A stretch of 64,000 bases of DNA from JAFDCJ01 sp964527835 (GCA_964527835.1 CAZGNV010000004.1:1-64000), one strand, 5' to 3'. Shown: positions 7,813 through 16,802, counted from the first letter of the stretch. Made by a program: numbers and translations. The notes: generated by a model from the sequence alone, not told the origin.

Positions 7813-8619
7813 ATGGATGAATATTTAAATAAAGGGATCAAGGAGATCATTGACGAATTTCCCCAGATTGAAAGTATTTTAGACGATTACGGCATCGGCT
7901 GCGGACCATGCAGCGTCGGAATATGCCTGCTGAAAGATATCGTGGCGATCCATCGCCTGTCAGCAGACGAGGAGCAGGAACTGATGGCCAGAATCGCCAA
8001 AAGCATCCACCCGGGAAAAGACATCAGGATAGTGCCGGCAAAGAAGCCAACGCCGGCCGAACCGGGAAAATTTGAATACTCACCGCCGATCAAGCAACTG
8101 GTTGATGAGCATGTCCTGATCAAACGCTGGCTGGCCCTGATTCCCGAAGTGGTTAAAAATCTTGATGTGGACTGCGATGAGGGGCGCCGGCTTATCGGTG
8201 ACGGGATCGATATGATCCGATCTTATGCGGATAAGTTCCATCACGCCAAGGAAGAAGACATCCTTTTCAAATATTTTGATGAAAATTTGGCTATTTTGAA
8301 AGTCATGTATGCAGACCACACCCACGCCAGAGGGCTTGTCAAAGCGATGCTCGATGCACTTGCAAGAAGGGATCACAAAACCATTGCTGAAAACCTGGCG
8401 GCCTATCGCGAGCTTCTCAGCGAGCATATCAGAAAAGAGGATGAAATTTTATACCCCTGGATGGACAATCAACTGACCACCCGCCAGGTGGGCGAGCTTT
8501 TCGCCAAATTCACCGAGGCTGATCAACAGATTGAAGTTTTGCCCGAGAAGTATGAGCATTTTATTGATCAGCTGGAAAAACAATTGACCCCAAGGAGGGC
8601 TGAAAATGCAAGGATTTGA
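7813..8619 (+). CDS. Hemerythrin-domain protein with N-terminal DUF1858/ScdA-like domain
   Basis: The 268-residue protein resembles iron-sulfur cluster repair (RIC/YtfE-type) proteins. Residues 1-70 form an ScdA_N/DUF1858-like segment ending in a Cys cluster (GIGCGPCSVGICLLKDIVAIHRL). A hemerythrin four-helix region follows with candidate di-iron ligands in VDEHVLIKRWL, KFHHAKEEDILF, YADHTHARGLV and LLSEHIRKEDEILYPWMD. Such proteins bind O2, NO or iron and repair nitrosatively damaged clusters. The FNR-type promoter fits that role. The next gene overlaps it by 14 nt, implying translational coupling. Confidence 0.8.
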   Translation: MDEYLNKGIKEIIDEFPQIESILDDYGIGCGPCSVGICLLKDIVAIHRLSADEEQELMARIAKSIHPGKDIRIVPAKKPTPAEPGKFEYSPPIKQLVDEHVLIKRWLALIPEVVKNLDVDCDEGRRLIGDGIDMIRSYADKFHHAKEEDILFKYFDENLAILKVMYADHTHARGLVKAMLDALARRDHKTIAENLAAYRELLSEHIRKEDEILYPWMDNQLTTRQVGELFAKFTEADQQIEVLPEKYEHFIDQLEKQLTPRRAENARI

Positions 8620-9085
8620 AGGATGCCCGGGTTCCCGGATGATGAGCTTTAAAAACGAAGCTGGCAACGATAGCCAGCGAGCCGTCGGCCCAATCCAGTC
8701 CCAACTGAGACAGTGGCCAATTCAAATGCACCTGATTTCTCCCACGGCACCCTACTATCAGAATGCGGACGTGCTCTTAACCGCAGATTGTGTCGCCTAT
8801 GCGCTGGGCGGCTTTCACCGCGATTATTTGGAAAACAAAGCCATCGCGATTGCGTGTCCCAAGCTTGACGGAGGCCAGGAGGTTTATCTGGAGAAAGTAA
8901 AAGCCTGGTTTGATGACGCTAAAATCAATACCCTTACGGTATTGATCATGGAGGTCCCCTGCTGCACGGGGCTGCTGAACCTGGCCCGGCAGGCCGCCCA
9001 GGCTGCCAGCCGCAAGGTGCCGATAAAATACATCGTTGTGGGGGTGCAGGGCGAAATATTGCAGGAGCAATGGGCGGCCGCCTGA
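8606..9085 (+). CDS. Small protein of the ferredoxin-associated CPGSR family
   Basis: A 159-residue protein starting MQGFEGCPGSRMMSF. It continues LRQWPIQMHLISPTAPYYQNADVLLTADCVAYALGGFHRDYL and ends with IACPKLDGG and PCCTGLL. This is the C-terminal half of proteins usually found as 4Fe-4S ferredoxin fusions near hybrid-cluster or nitrosative-stress genes; that assignment is from memory of the family. Here the ferredoxin part is missing and the CPGSR block begins the protein. Cysteines in CPGSR, ADC, ACP and PCC may bind a cofactor. It overlaps the hemerythrin gene by 14 nt. Confidence 0.7.
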   Translation: MQGFEGCPGSRMMSFKNEAGNDSQRAVGPIQSQLRQWPIQMHLISPTAPYYQNADVLLTADCVAYALGGFHRDYLENKAIAIACPKLDGGQEVYLEKVKAWFDDAKINTLTVLIMEVPCCTGLLNLARQAAQAASRKVPIKYIVVGVQGEILQEQWAAA

Positions 9086-9113
9086 GCAGAAGCACCAGGG
9101 GCCGGTTTGGATT

Positions 9114-9758
9114 TTAGCAAGATGTGGTTTTGCCGTTGCCGATGAGAAAAATGCCGTAAGTGGCCCGCAAATTGGGCAGGACCGCAATCATTTTGCCATA
9201 GTGGTCTTCAGTCTGGGTGTTGATGGCCACTTCCTTTAAAATTATCAGCCCTACCTGGTGGATAAATTTTCTGAAGTCCTTGATGGTGATCACCCGGATG
9301 TTGGGGGTGTTGTACCATTGATAGGGCAGCTGCCGGGTGACCGGCGCAAAACCGGACAGCAGCAGCTGCAGGCGGCAGCTCCAGTGGCTGAAGTTCGGAA
9401 AACTGACAATGCCCTTTTTGCCGATGCGCAGCATGGCGCGGATCAGCACATCGGGTTCATAGACCTGCTGCAGCGTCTGGCTCAAAATCACGTAGTCGAA
9501 ACGCCCGTCCGGGTAGTCGTTGATTTCTTCATTGATATCTCCCTGCAGCACCGACAGCCCTTTTTCAATACAGCGGGCCACCCTGGCTTCATTGTGCTCG
9601 ATTCCACTGCCGACAACCTGTTTGTGGTCGATCAGAAATTTGAGCAGCTCGCCCTCTCCGCAGCCCAGATCGATGACCCGCGCTCCGGTTTCGATCCATG
9701 AGGCGATGACCTGCAGGTCAAAACGCATGGGATGGTTATGGGTTTCCGTTGTAGACAC
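9114..9758 (-). CDS. metW: Methionine biosynthesis protein MetW
   Basis: The 214-residue protein is a MetW-type class I methyltransferase-fold protein. It has VIDLGCGEGELLKFL near residue 28, the typical DYVILSQTLQQVYEPDVLI, and FPNFSHWSCRLQLLLSGFAPVTRQLPYQWYNTPNIR, which is almost diagnostic of MetW. MetW normally acts with MetX in homoserine acylation. It overlaps metX by 23 nt on the same strand, completing a metY-metX-metW operon. Confidence 0.93.
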   Translation of the reverse strand: MSTTETHNHPMRFDLQVIASWIETGARVIDLGCGEGELLKFLIDHKQVVGSGIEHNEARVARCIEKGLSVLQGDINEEINDYPDGRFDYVILSQTLQQVYEPDVLIRAMLRIGKKGIVSFPNFSHWSCRLQLLLSGFAPVTRQLPYQWYNTPNIRVITIKDFRKFIHQVGLIILKEVAINTQTEDHYGKMIAVLPNLRATYGIFLIGNGKTTSC

Positions 9759-10905
9759 GGTCTAAAAACCCCTTGATGACAGCGTTCAGGCGCGTGCTGG
9801 GCAGCAAAAAGGCGTCGTGGCCCCAGTCGGCCTCGATTTCACAAAAACTTACGTCCAGACCGTTTTTTTTCATGGCCTTGACCATGGCCCGGGATTGATA
9901 GGTCGGGTAAAGCCAGTCGGAGGTAAAGGAGATCACCAGGAAGCTGGCGTCGGTTTTGGCAAAGGCCCGCACCGCAGATCCGTCACCGTGCTGTTTTTCA
10001 AGGTCGTAGTAATCGGCGGCCTTGGTGATGTATAAAAAAGCATTGGCGTCAAAGCGGTCCACGAATTTTTTGCCCTGGTAGCGCAGGTAGCTTTCCACCT
10101 GGAAATCGGCGTCGAAGTTAAAGGAGAAGTCCGCTTTGTCCTGCAGGCGGCGTCCGAACTTTTGCCGCATGGCCTCGTCGGACAGGTAGGTGATGTGGCC
10201 GATCATGCGGGCAACGGCCAGCCCGAGATCCGGTTTTTCGCCAAAATAGTAGTTGCCGCCGTTCCACTTGGGATCGGCCATGATGGCCTGGCGGGCCACT
10301 TCGTTAAAGGCGATGGCCAGGGCTGAATGCCGGGTGGTGGAGGCCAGGGGGATGGCGGCGGTAACCATCTCGGGGTACCGCAGGCACCATTCCAGGACCT
10401 GCATCCCGCCGATGGAACCGCCCACCACCGCCAGCAGCTTCCTGATGCCCAGATGGTCCATGAGCGCCTTCTGGGCCGTGACCATGTCGGCGATGGTGAC
10501 CACCGGAAAATCCAGCCCGTAGGGCAGAACGGTTTTGGGATTGATGGTGCACGGTCCGGTGGAGCCCATGCAGCTTCCGATAATATTGGAACAGACCACG
10601 AAATATTTGTCGGTGTCGATGCCCTTGCCGGGGCCCACCATGTTGTCCCACCAGCCGGGCTTTTCGTCCTCCGGCGTGTAGTAGCCGGCCACGTGGGAGT
10701 CTCCGGAAAGCGCGTGGGCGATCAGCACCACGTTGCTTTTGTCTGCGTTGAGGGTGCCGCAGGTTTCATAGGCCAGGGTGACGGGTCCCAGCCGGGCGCC
10801 GCTTTCCAGGACCATTTCCCGGGGCGGTTCGGCAAAGGTGTAAAATTGCTTTTCAACGATTCCGACCGAAATTTTGTCCCGGTCGTGTTCAATGTATTCG
10901 CTCAT
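9736..10905 (-). CDS. metX: Homoserine O-acyltransferase MetX
   Basis: The 389-residue alpha/beta-hydrolase-fold enzyme transfers an acetyl (or succinyl) group from acyl-CoA to homoserine. It shows LIAHALSGDSHVAGYY, the nucleophile elbow GGSIGGMQVLEW near residue 160, NIIGSCMGSTGP, and the C-terminal EADWGHDAFLLPS containing the catalytic His. Length and motifs are standard. Its start overlaps the metY stop by 4 nt (ATGA), and metW follows, so the three genes are translationally coupled. The product feeds sulfide directly into homocysteine through MetY. Confidence 0.93.
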   Translation of the reverse strand: MSEYIEHDRDKISVGIVEKQFYTFAEPPREMVLESGARLGPVTLAYETCGTLNADKSNVVLIAHALSGDSHVAGYYTPEDEKPGWWDNMVGPGKGIDTDKYFVVCSNIIGSCMGSTGPCTINPKTVLPYGLDFPVVTIADMVTAQKALMDHLGIRKLLAVVGGSIGGMQVLEWCLRYPEMVTAAIPLASTTRHSALAIAFNEVARQAIMADPKWNGGNYYFGEKPDLGLAVARMIGHITYLSDEAMRQKFGRRLQDKADFSFNFDADFQVESYLRYQGKKFVDRFDANAFLYITKAADYYDLEKQHGDGSAVRAFAKTDASFLVISFTSDWLYPTYQSRAMVKAMKKNGLDVSFCEIEADWGHDAFLLPSTRLNAVIKGFLDRVYNGNP

Positions 10906-12188
10906 ATCTTTTCAAAAGCCTGCTGCAGATCGGCAATGATGTCATCAATGTGTTCGATGCCGATGGACAGGCGAATCAGATCCGGTGTCAGGCCGCTGGC
11001 TTTTTGCTGCTGTTCGGTCAATTGCGAATGGGAGGTGCTGGAAGGATGCAGCACGAGGCTTTTGGCGTCTCCCACGTTGGCAAGATGGGAAAACAACTGC
11101 AGGTTCTCCACAAATCGGCTGCCCGCCTGGGCCCCGCCCTGGATGCCGAATACTACCATGCCGCCGAAGCCTTTTTTGAGATATTTTTTGGCCACCGCGT
11201 GGGTTGGGTCATCCTCCAGACCGGGATAGCGGACCCAGGCCGTCCGGGGGTGGGATTTTAAATAGCGGGCCACTTTAATGGCATTGTCGCAGTGCCGCTC
11301 CATGCGCAGCGGCAGGGTTTCCAGACCCTGCAAAAACATCCAGGCATTGTCCGGCGAAATGCAGGCCCCCAGGTTTCTCAGGGGCACCAGCCGCATTCTC
11401 ATGATATAGGCCACGGCATTGAGCTCTCCCAGGTCGTGGGCGTAGCGCAGGCCGTGGTAGCCCGGGTCGGGTTCGTTGTACAGCTTGAACTTGGGGTCGG
11501 TCCAGTCGAATTTGCCGGCATCCACCACCACCCCGCCGATGCCGGTGCCGTGGCCCCCCATCCATTTGGTCAGGGAATTGACCACGATGTCAGCGCCGTG
11601 TTCAATGCTTTTGAGCAGGCAGGGGGTGGTAAAGGTTGCATCGACGATCAGCGGCAGATGGTGCTCGCGGGCGATATCCGCCACCGCCTCGATGTCGGTG
11701 AATTCCAGCACCGGGTTGCCGATGGTTTCGATATAGATGGCCCGGGTCTTGGCCGTAATGGCGTTTTCAATGGTTTGGGGGTCCCGGGGGTCGGCAAAGG
11801 CGGTGCGGATTCCAAACTGCGGCAGGATGCTGTCAAACATGGTGTAGGTGCCACCGTAAAGGTTGTTGGCAGAGACAATCTCATCTCCGCTGGCGCAGAT
11901 GTTGATGATGGCATAATACACCGCTGAGGTTCCCGAGGATAACGCCAGGGCGGCAGCACCGCCTTCAAGGGCTGCGACGCGCTGTTCCAGAACATCCTGA
12001 GTGGGGTTCATGATGCGCGTGTAGATGTTGCCGAGCTCTTTAAGGGCGAAAAGATTGGCTGCATGCTGCGTGCTTTTAAAGACATAGGAAGCGGTGCGGT
12101 GCACCGGGACTCCCCTGGCGGTGGTGGCCGGATCGGGCTGTTGGCCGGCGTGCAGGCATAATGTTTCCAGTTGGTAATGGTTGCTCAT
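10902..12188 (-). CDS. metY: O-acetylhomoserine sulfhydrylase MetY
   Basis: The 428-residue PLP-dependent Cys/Met metabolism enzyme makes homocysteine from O-acylhomoserine and sulfide. It has ETLCLHAGQQPDPATTARGVPVHRTASYVF, IYTRIMNPTQDVLEQRVAALEGG, and the PLP lysine in NSLTKWMGGHGTGIGGVVVD near residue 210. The long form (about 430) matches O-acetylhomoserine aminocarboxypropyltransferase rather than cystathionine synthase. GGAGGAAGC lies just before the ATG. First gene of metY-metX-metW. No SAM riboswitch was recognised in the short upstream gap. Confidence 0.93.
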   Translation of the reverse strand: MSNHYQLETLCLHAGQQPDPATTARGVPVHRTASYVFKSTQHAANLFALKELGNIYTRIMNPTQDVLEQRVAALEGGAAALALSSGTSAVYYAIINICASGDEIVSANNLYGGTYTMFDSILPQFGIRTAFADPRDPQTIENAITAKTRAIYIETIGNPVLEFTDIEAVADIAREHHLPLIVDATFTTPCLLKSIEHGADIVVNSLTKWMGGHGTGIGGVVVDAGKFDWTDPKFKLYNEPDPGYHGLRYAHDLGELNAVAYIMRMRLVPLRNLGACISPDNAWMFLQGLETLPLRMERHCDNAIKVARYLKSHPRTAWVRYPGLEDDPTHAVAKKYLKKGFGGMVVFGIQGGAQAGSRFVENLQLFSHLANVGDAKSLVLHPSSTSHSQLTEQQQKASGLTPDLIRLSIGIEHIDDIIADLQQAFEKI

Positions 12189-12282
12189 GATGCTTCCTCC
12201 TGATTATGTACCGGTCGGCGGCAATGCCGGCAGCAAACGGGAAATACCGGGAAATGGTTGGAACGTACAAAGGGACGGGCCA

Positions 12283-12657
12283 CTAAAAAAGGCTGGTGAA
12301 AACCTCGCAGGAACGGCAAACTTCCATTTTGTCCTTCCAGTCCTTGTGAACGGTGCCCTCGCAAATGGTGCCGTTGATAAACCAGCAAAGATTGCCGCTT
12401 TTAAACTCCCAGGCCGGGCATTGCTTTTTGCGGGCGGGCGGGCATTTTTTTATCCGCCAGCACGCCTTGCTGTTGTTGGTGCCGATATTTTTGCGTGATA
12501 CCAGAAAATACAGCTGCCGTTCCACGGCCGGCGGAATGGTGCGCCATCCCTGTTCATAGCTGTGGATGGCTTTCAGCGACACTCCCAGCAGCTGGGCCAT
12601 CTGTTTCTGGGTTTTATCCAACTGCTGGCGGAATTCCTTGAATTCACTGCTGTCCAC
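12283..12657 (-). CDS. HTH (XRE-type) regulator with C-terminal two-CW Cys domain
   Basis: 124 residues. Residues 1-50 form an XRE-like helix-turn-helix (LDKTQKQMAQLLGVSLKAIHSYEQGWRTIPPAVERQLYFLV). The rest is a Cys/Trp-rich module with CWRIKKCPPARKKQCPAW, GNLCWFINGTICEG and CRSCEVF, matching the two-CW domain seen in anaerobes. The cysteines may bind a metal or iron-sulfur cluster, making this a candidate redox- or metal-responsive regulator. It lies upstream of metY on the same strand with a 94-bp gap. Its targets are unknown. Confidence 0.75.
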   Translation of the reverse strand: MDSSEFKEFRQQLDKTQKQMAQLLGVSLKAIHSYEQGWRTIPPAVERQLYFLVSRKNIGTNNSKACWRIKKCPPARKKQCPAWEFKSGNLCWFINGTICEGTVHKDWKDKMEVCRSCEVFTSLF

Positions 12658-12744
12658 CGGGATGATTCTCCTTTGAAGTTTTCAATTCTTGCCATCCACT
12701 CCCCCAGGGGCCGGGGGGATGCTAATCAAAGCACCCTGTTATAG

Positions 12745-12759
12745 TGCTACATTGTAACA
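12745..12759. promoter_or_regulatory. Inverted repeat upstream of the two-CW regulator gene
   Basis: TGCTACATTGTAACA is a 15-nt inverted repeat with one mismatched pair, centred at 12752. On the minus strand it lies between a TTGACA (12769-12764) and a TATAAC (12743-12738), although that spacing (20 bp) is long for a sigma-70 promoter. It could be an autoregulatory operator for the HTH gene. The evidence is positional only. Confidence 0.3.
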
Positions 12760-12796
12760 TGACTGTCAACAGGAAAGTGTTTTTTATTGGAGTCGA

Positions 12797-13363
12797 TCAC
12801 CTGGTCAGGGCATTGAACCAGATCGAATGCACCTCGTTGACGGTCTCCTTGACTTCCTGCAAGGCGTTTAACAGCCGGGTATACATCATCGCCAGCCCGA
12901 TGTTTTCAGCCAGCAACTGCAGGGAGTCGACGTCTTTTTCGGAAATATCCCACCGCTGATGGTGATACAGCCGCAGCTCTCCAATCACCCGGCCGTAAAA
13001 CTGGATCGGCAATGAAACGATGGCCCCGATGCCCTCCTGGCGGGCTTCCTGCGGGTATTGCAGCTGATCGCTCTTTTCCACATCACGGATGACAGTCGCC
13101 TTGCCCTTGGCGGCCGTGCCGATGCTTTTTTTTGAAAGCAGCGGGCCCTTATTCATGTATTCGATGCTCAGCCCGAAGCTGGCCAGCACTTCAAGCTCGC
13201 CGCTTTCCGGGTTGATGGCGAAAATGCATCCGCCTTTGATTTCCAGCATGCCGACCAGCAGCTGGGTCAGGTGGGTGGCCATGATTTCAAGGTTGTCCGA
13301 TTGGGCGATGGCCCGGGTAACGGTTTTGAATATCTCAATGTCGATTATTTCTTTGCTTCCCAT
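12797..13363 (-). CDS. GAF domain protein
   Basis: The 188-residue single-GAF protein is paralogous to the one at 1162-1713. It shares LSIEYMNKGP, the QYPQEARQEGIGAIVSLPIQFYG block and the GELRLYHHQRWDISEKDVDSLQLLAENIG tail. No DNA-binding or catalytic output domain is present. The ATG at 13363 has an excellent AGGAGGAATTCC site; an earlier in-frame ATG at 13390 does not. The upstream usp gene is on the same strand 38 bp away, so they may form a small stress-related transcription unit. Confidence 0.75.
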   Translation of the reverse strand: MGSKEIIDIEIFKTVTRAIAQSDNLEIMATHLTQLLVGMLEIKGGCIFAINPESGELEVLASFGLSIEYMNKGPLLSKKSIGTAAKGKATVIRDVEKSDQLQYPQEARQEGIGAIVSLPIQFYGRVIGELRLYHHQRWDISEKDVDSLQLLAENIGLAMMYTRLLNALQEVKETVNEVHSIWFNALTR

Positions 13364-13401
13364 GGAATTCCTCCTCGCATTTTGCGGCATTGTCGAAGGT
13401 C

Positions 13402-13866
13402 TCAGGATACAATGCAGACCGTGATATCCTTTACGGCGTTGACCACTTTACTGAAGACAGTGCCGGTAAAAAACCGGGTGGCCTTCCCCGGTTTATGATT
13501 GATGACGATCACGTTAAAGTGATCCTGGGCGGCCAGTTCGACGATTTCGGCGGCGATATCTTTTTTGCGGGCCTTGAAAACCGCCTTTACCTGGTTTTCA
13601 CTGAAACCGCCCTGGATCAGTGTTTCCCGCACCCTGTCAAGTTCGGCTTTCTGCTGCGAGATTTTCTGCTCAAGGTAACTCAGGTTTCCCTTCAGCTTTC
13701 CCATGACTGAGGCGTCCTGGGTTTCGATGTCGGGGACGGGGGTATAGGCATGAAAAACGGTGAGTTCCACTTCCCCCTGGCGGGCAAAGGTCTTGATGGC
13801 AAATTCCAAGGCTTTATGGTCATTGGGCGTGAAATTGAAAGGAAGCAGTATTTTTTGAATGTCCAT
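13402..13866 (-). CDS. Universal stress protein family protein
   Basis: About 154 residues with the UspA fold. It starts MDIQKILLPFNFTPNDHKALEFAIKTFARQGEVELTVFHAY and ends with ELAAQDHFNVIVINHKPGKATRFFTGTVFSKVVNAVKDITVCIVS. The C-terminal part aligns with the Usp nucleotide loop, but the usual G-x2-G-x9-G spacing is not clear, so ATP binding is uncertain. The middle is helical and charged (KLKGNLSYLEQKISQQKAEL). Of two adjacent ATGs, the one at 13866 has the better distance to GGGAGGAC. Confidence 0.7.
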   Translation of the reverse strand: MDIQKILLPFNFTPNDHKALEFAIKTFARQGEVELTVFHAYTPVPDIETQDASVMGKLKGNLSYLEQKISQQKAELDRVRETLIQGGFSENQVKAVFKARKKDIAAEIVELAAQDHFNVIVINHKPGKATRFFTGTVFSKVVNAVKDITVCIVS

Positions 13867-14497
13867 CATGTCCTCCCTGTTTCCGGTTGTGATTGATTGC
13901 GCCGGTGATTGTTTCCGGACGGCGGAAAATTGAGAAAAAGTGCAATTGCCCGCTGATGTCCCTCCCGCCGGCAGCCCTCGCGACATGGCTGCCGGCGGGC
14001 ATTAGGCGCAACGAACTGAAATAGTAGAAGAACTCTAAAGAAATGGTCGAATCTGGCCGGTTATCCCGGGCTGGTCTTGATCTGGCTATTATAAATTCCT
14101 TTTGCCACAACGTGACATTTGCTGTCAATAAAAATCTGACAGGTCAAACCATGATGAAGCCGTAAAAAGTCGATTTTTTCGCATGCGCAAGCCTTTTCGG
14201 GACCGTCAACCCATGGAAATCGAGCCCTCCCGGTGAGTCCCGCGGTGGGCAGCAAAATTTTGCCGCATCCAGCAGGCGTTGCCCGGTGTCAATATGCAAA
14301 CAATTTGCGGCATTTTGACGTAATTCGGACGCTAATTTCAGCAAGTGCCTTTCCCACCGGCGAGCATAACTTGCTTAAATAAAATAATAAACTGTTTTTA
14401 GTGAATTTTTGGCGCATTTATTGCTTGGGTATCATGCGGCAGTTTTGAAAAAGTTGACCGGGTGGACTCACAAAGCCTTGCGGAGGGTTGAATCCTG
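13867..14497. other. Intergenic region with a partial dispersed repeat
   Basis: This 631-bp region separates usp from the divergent transglycosylase gene. It contains the partial dispersed repeat at 14152-14208. I see no further convincing gene. An AT-rich stretch around 14380-14400 (TTAAATAAAATAATAAACTG) could hold a promoter for the transglycosylase, but no clean -35/-10 pair was identified. Confidence 0.4.
14152..14208 (+). repeat. Partial copy of dispersed repeat family A
   Basis: It reads TGATGAAGCCGTAAAAAGTC, then a T-rich run, then GCAAGCCTTTTCGGGACCGTCA. The left part matches the left ends at 22983 and 63062 (TGATGAA..CGCAAAAAGT). The right part matches their CGCAAGCC-TTTC block followed by the terminal GGGACCGTCA of the 22983 copy. 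The interior is missing, so this looks like a deletion derivative of the 213-bp element. Confidence 0.65.
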
Positions 14498-16738
14498 ATG
14501 TGGAAACGAATCATCGCCATTGCCATTTTAACGGTTGCAACGTTCTGCGGCCTGTTGCAGCCGGAAGCCCGGGCGCAGACAGACCCTTTTCCCTTCCCGG
14601 AGTGCATCCAGCCCAATGTCCATTTCTGGACCCAGATTTACACCCGTTATACATCCGAAGATGGCGTCATCCATGACAAACAACATCTGGACCGCGTTTA
14701 CGGGGTCATCAAACTGGTTGATGCTTACAGTCCCGGGGGCAGAAGAATCAACCGGCAACGCATTAAAAAGGCCAAAAAGCAATACAAGGCGGTGCTGGCC
14801 CGGTTGAAGAAGGGCCTGGCGCCTGCAAATGATCTTGAACGGCGCGTGGCCGCCATGTTCGGCCCGGATGCCGGTCCGGCACAGTTTCGTGCGGCCATGC
14901 GAAACCTGCGCTGCCAGGTAGGGCAAAAAGACCGGTTTCGTGAAGGCCTCATCCGTTCGGGGGCTTACATCGAGGCAATCCGCGATATTTTCCGCGATGC
15001 CGGACTGCCAGAGGATCTGGCCTACCTGCCGCACGTGGAATCTTCTTTTAATCCAAAAGCTTACAGCAAATTCGGGGCTGCCGGCATCTGGCAGTTCACC
15101 CGTTCCACGGGCAAGCATTACATGCGGGTGGGCTACGCCATCGATGAGCGCCGGGATCCCCTGATTTCTTCCCGGGCGGCAGCCAAACTGCTGCGGCAAA
15201 ATTATCGTCGGCTGCAGGACTGGCCCCTGGCCATCACCGCTTACAATCACGGAACTGCCGGCATGTTGCGCGCCCTGCGTTCGCGGGGAAGTTATGAGGC
15301 GATCTTCAAAAGCTACCGCAGCCGGATCTTCAAGTTTGCCTCGCGTAACTTTTATTCCGAGTTTCTGGCCGCCCGGCAGGCGGCAAAAAATTACCGTCAA
15401 TATTTTGGTGCCCTGAAGCTGGATACTCCTGTTCGAAGCCGGCAAATGGTGCTGAGGGGGTATGTGTCGCTGCCTGAAGTCGCCCGGCACCTGAATCTGG
15501 AGCTTGCGGATCTGCACCGGCTCAATCCTGCCCTGCGGCGGCCGGTGTTGCAGGGTCGCAAATACGTACCGCCGGGCTACAGTTTACGGCTGCCCTACCG
15601 GGACGATGAAAACTGGCAAACCCTGATGGCCCGGCTGTCGCCAAAATTGTACAAGCACAGTCAGAAGCACAGCCACATGTACACGGTCCAGCGGGGGGAT
15701 ACGGCCGGCAAAATCGCGCAACGGCACGGGGTGCGGCTCCGTGATCTGATTGCCGCCAACAATCTCGACCACCGGGCCACCGTTTACGTGCAACAGACGC
15801 TGCGCATTCCTGCGCCTGGCTATCGGTCGCCAAAACCGGTGGCCCCTGAAAAAAGGGCAATACACGCCGTGGCCCGGACCGGCAGGGATAGCAGCCACCC
15901 CCCGGCGGGCAGTGGCGGGGATTCCTATGTTGCTTACGTGGACCCGCTCATGGGTGTTTTCCCATCACAGGAAACCAAAGCGCCTGCAGCTGCGCCGGTT
16001 TCAGCTGACAGTCCAGCGTCGTCATCAGAACTTCCGGCCAACATTATGCTGGCCAGCGCTGACGGCCCCCGTTATTGGTCGAGGAATTCCATACCGGCCG
16101 CTGAGAAACAAAAATCGAAGACCGCCGGATCCAACCTTGCGCCGGTCGGATATTCTTCTGTGCGGATGAGCGCTGCTGCCGATCTGGAGCCGCAAGAAGA
16201 TAACTCCGGCGGCGGGGACTCAACGGTGCGGACTGCCAGTCCGTTTCAGCCGGTCGGCTACCAGCCGCAGCTCAATCCAGCCGGGCTGCGGGGGCACTAT
16301 GGGGTTGAGCGTGTCTGGCATCAGAATGGAAAAACATTCGGTCTCATCCGGGTGGAGGTGGAAGAAACCCTGGGGCACTATGCCGACTGGCTGGGAGTTT
16401 CCGCCTGGCAGCTGCGGCGGTTAAACGGACTGCGCTATGGCAGAATTTTGCGTCTGAACCAGAAGATCAAGATTCCGCTTACCCGGGTCGGCAAGGAAGC
16501 ATTTGAAGAAAAACGCTTCGAGTACCATCAGCAGCTGGCCGAAGATTTTTTTGCGTCCTACCGGGTTGAAAAAGTGCGGACCTATTCCGTCAAAAGAGGC
16601 GACAATATCTGGAACCTTTCGCGGCGCGAGTTCGAGCTGCCTCTGTGGCTGATCAAGCGTTACAACGCCGATGTGGACTTCAACGCCTTGATCCCCTCGC
16701 AGAAGCTGGTCATTCCGGTCATCGAGAAAAACGTCTAA
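14498..16738 (+). CDS. Lytic transglycosylase (MltD-like) with LysM domains
   Basis: The 746-residue secreted protein starts with a signal peptide ending near ARA-QT (residue 26). A soluble-lytic-transglycosylase domain spans about residues 160-280, with YLPHVESSFNPKAYSKFGAAGIWQFTRSTGKHY containing the catalytic Glu, and WPLAITAYNHGTAGM. At least three LysM-type peptidoglycan-binding units follow: YTVQRGDTAGKIAQRHGVRLRDLIAANNL near 395-440, FGLIRVEVEETLGHYADWLGVSAWQLRRLNGL near 605-655, and YSVKRGDNIWNLSRREFELPLWLIKRYN near the C-terminus. A Pro/Ser/Ala-rich linker lies between them. It should cleave peptidoglycan in the periplasm during wall remodelling. It is monocistronic. Confidence 0.88.
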   Translation: MWKRIIAIAILTVATFCGLLQPEARAQTDPFPFPECIQPNVHFWTQIYTRYTSEDGVIHDKQHLDRVYGVIKLVDAYSPGGRRINRQRIKKAKKQYKAVLARLKKGLAPANDLERRVAAMFGPDAGPAQFRAAMRNLRCQVGQKDRFREGLIRSGAYIEAIRDIFRDAGLPEDLAYLPHVESSFNPKAYSKFGAAGIWQFTRSTGKHYMRVGYAIDERRDPLISSRAAAKLLRQNYRRLQDWPLAITAYNHGTAGMLRALRSRGSYEAIFKSYRSRIFKFASRNFYSEFLAARQAAKNYRQYFGALKLDTPVRSRQMVLRGYVSLPEVARHLNLELADLHRLNPALRRPVLQGRKYVPPGYSLRLPYRDDENWQTLMARLSPKLYKHSQKHSHMYTVQRGDTAGKIAQRHGVRLRDLIAANNLDHRATVYVQQTLRIPAPGYRSPKPVAPEKRAIHAVARTGRDSSHPPAGSGGDSYVAYVDPLMGVFPSQETKAPAAAPVSADSPASSSELPANIMLASADGPRYWSRNSIPAAEKQKSKTAGSNLAPVGYSSVRMSAAADLEPQEDNSGGGDSTVRTASPFQPVGYQPQLNPAGLRGHYGVERVWHQNGKTFGLIRVEVEETLGHYADWLGVSAWQLRRLNGLRYGRILRLNQKIKIPLTRVGKEAFEEKRFEYHQQLAEDFFASYRVEKVRTYSVKRGDNIWNLSRREFELPLWLIKRYNADVDFNALIPSQKLVIPVIEKNV

Positions 16739-16764
16739 CTGGCATCAAAACCATCATCATACAA

Positions 16765-16802
16765 GTTTCCAATCTGAAAATGGCCCTTTTTCGGATGGAA
16801 AC
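16765..16802. terminator. Possible bidirectional terminator between convergent genes
   Basis: An imperfect inverted repeat, GTTTCCAATCTGAAAA and TTTTTCGGATGGAAAC around TGGCCC, sits between the transglycosylase stop and the cupin stop. The A/T-rich inner arms are not the classical U-tract order, so the call is tentative. Confidence 0.3.

Noticed and set aside
12189..12282. SAM or other riboswitch upstream of metY
   Set aside because: The gap is 94 bp and I see no SAM-box-like helices or terminator/antiterminator pair.
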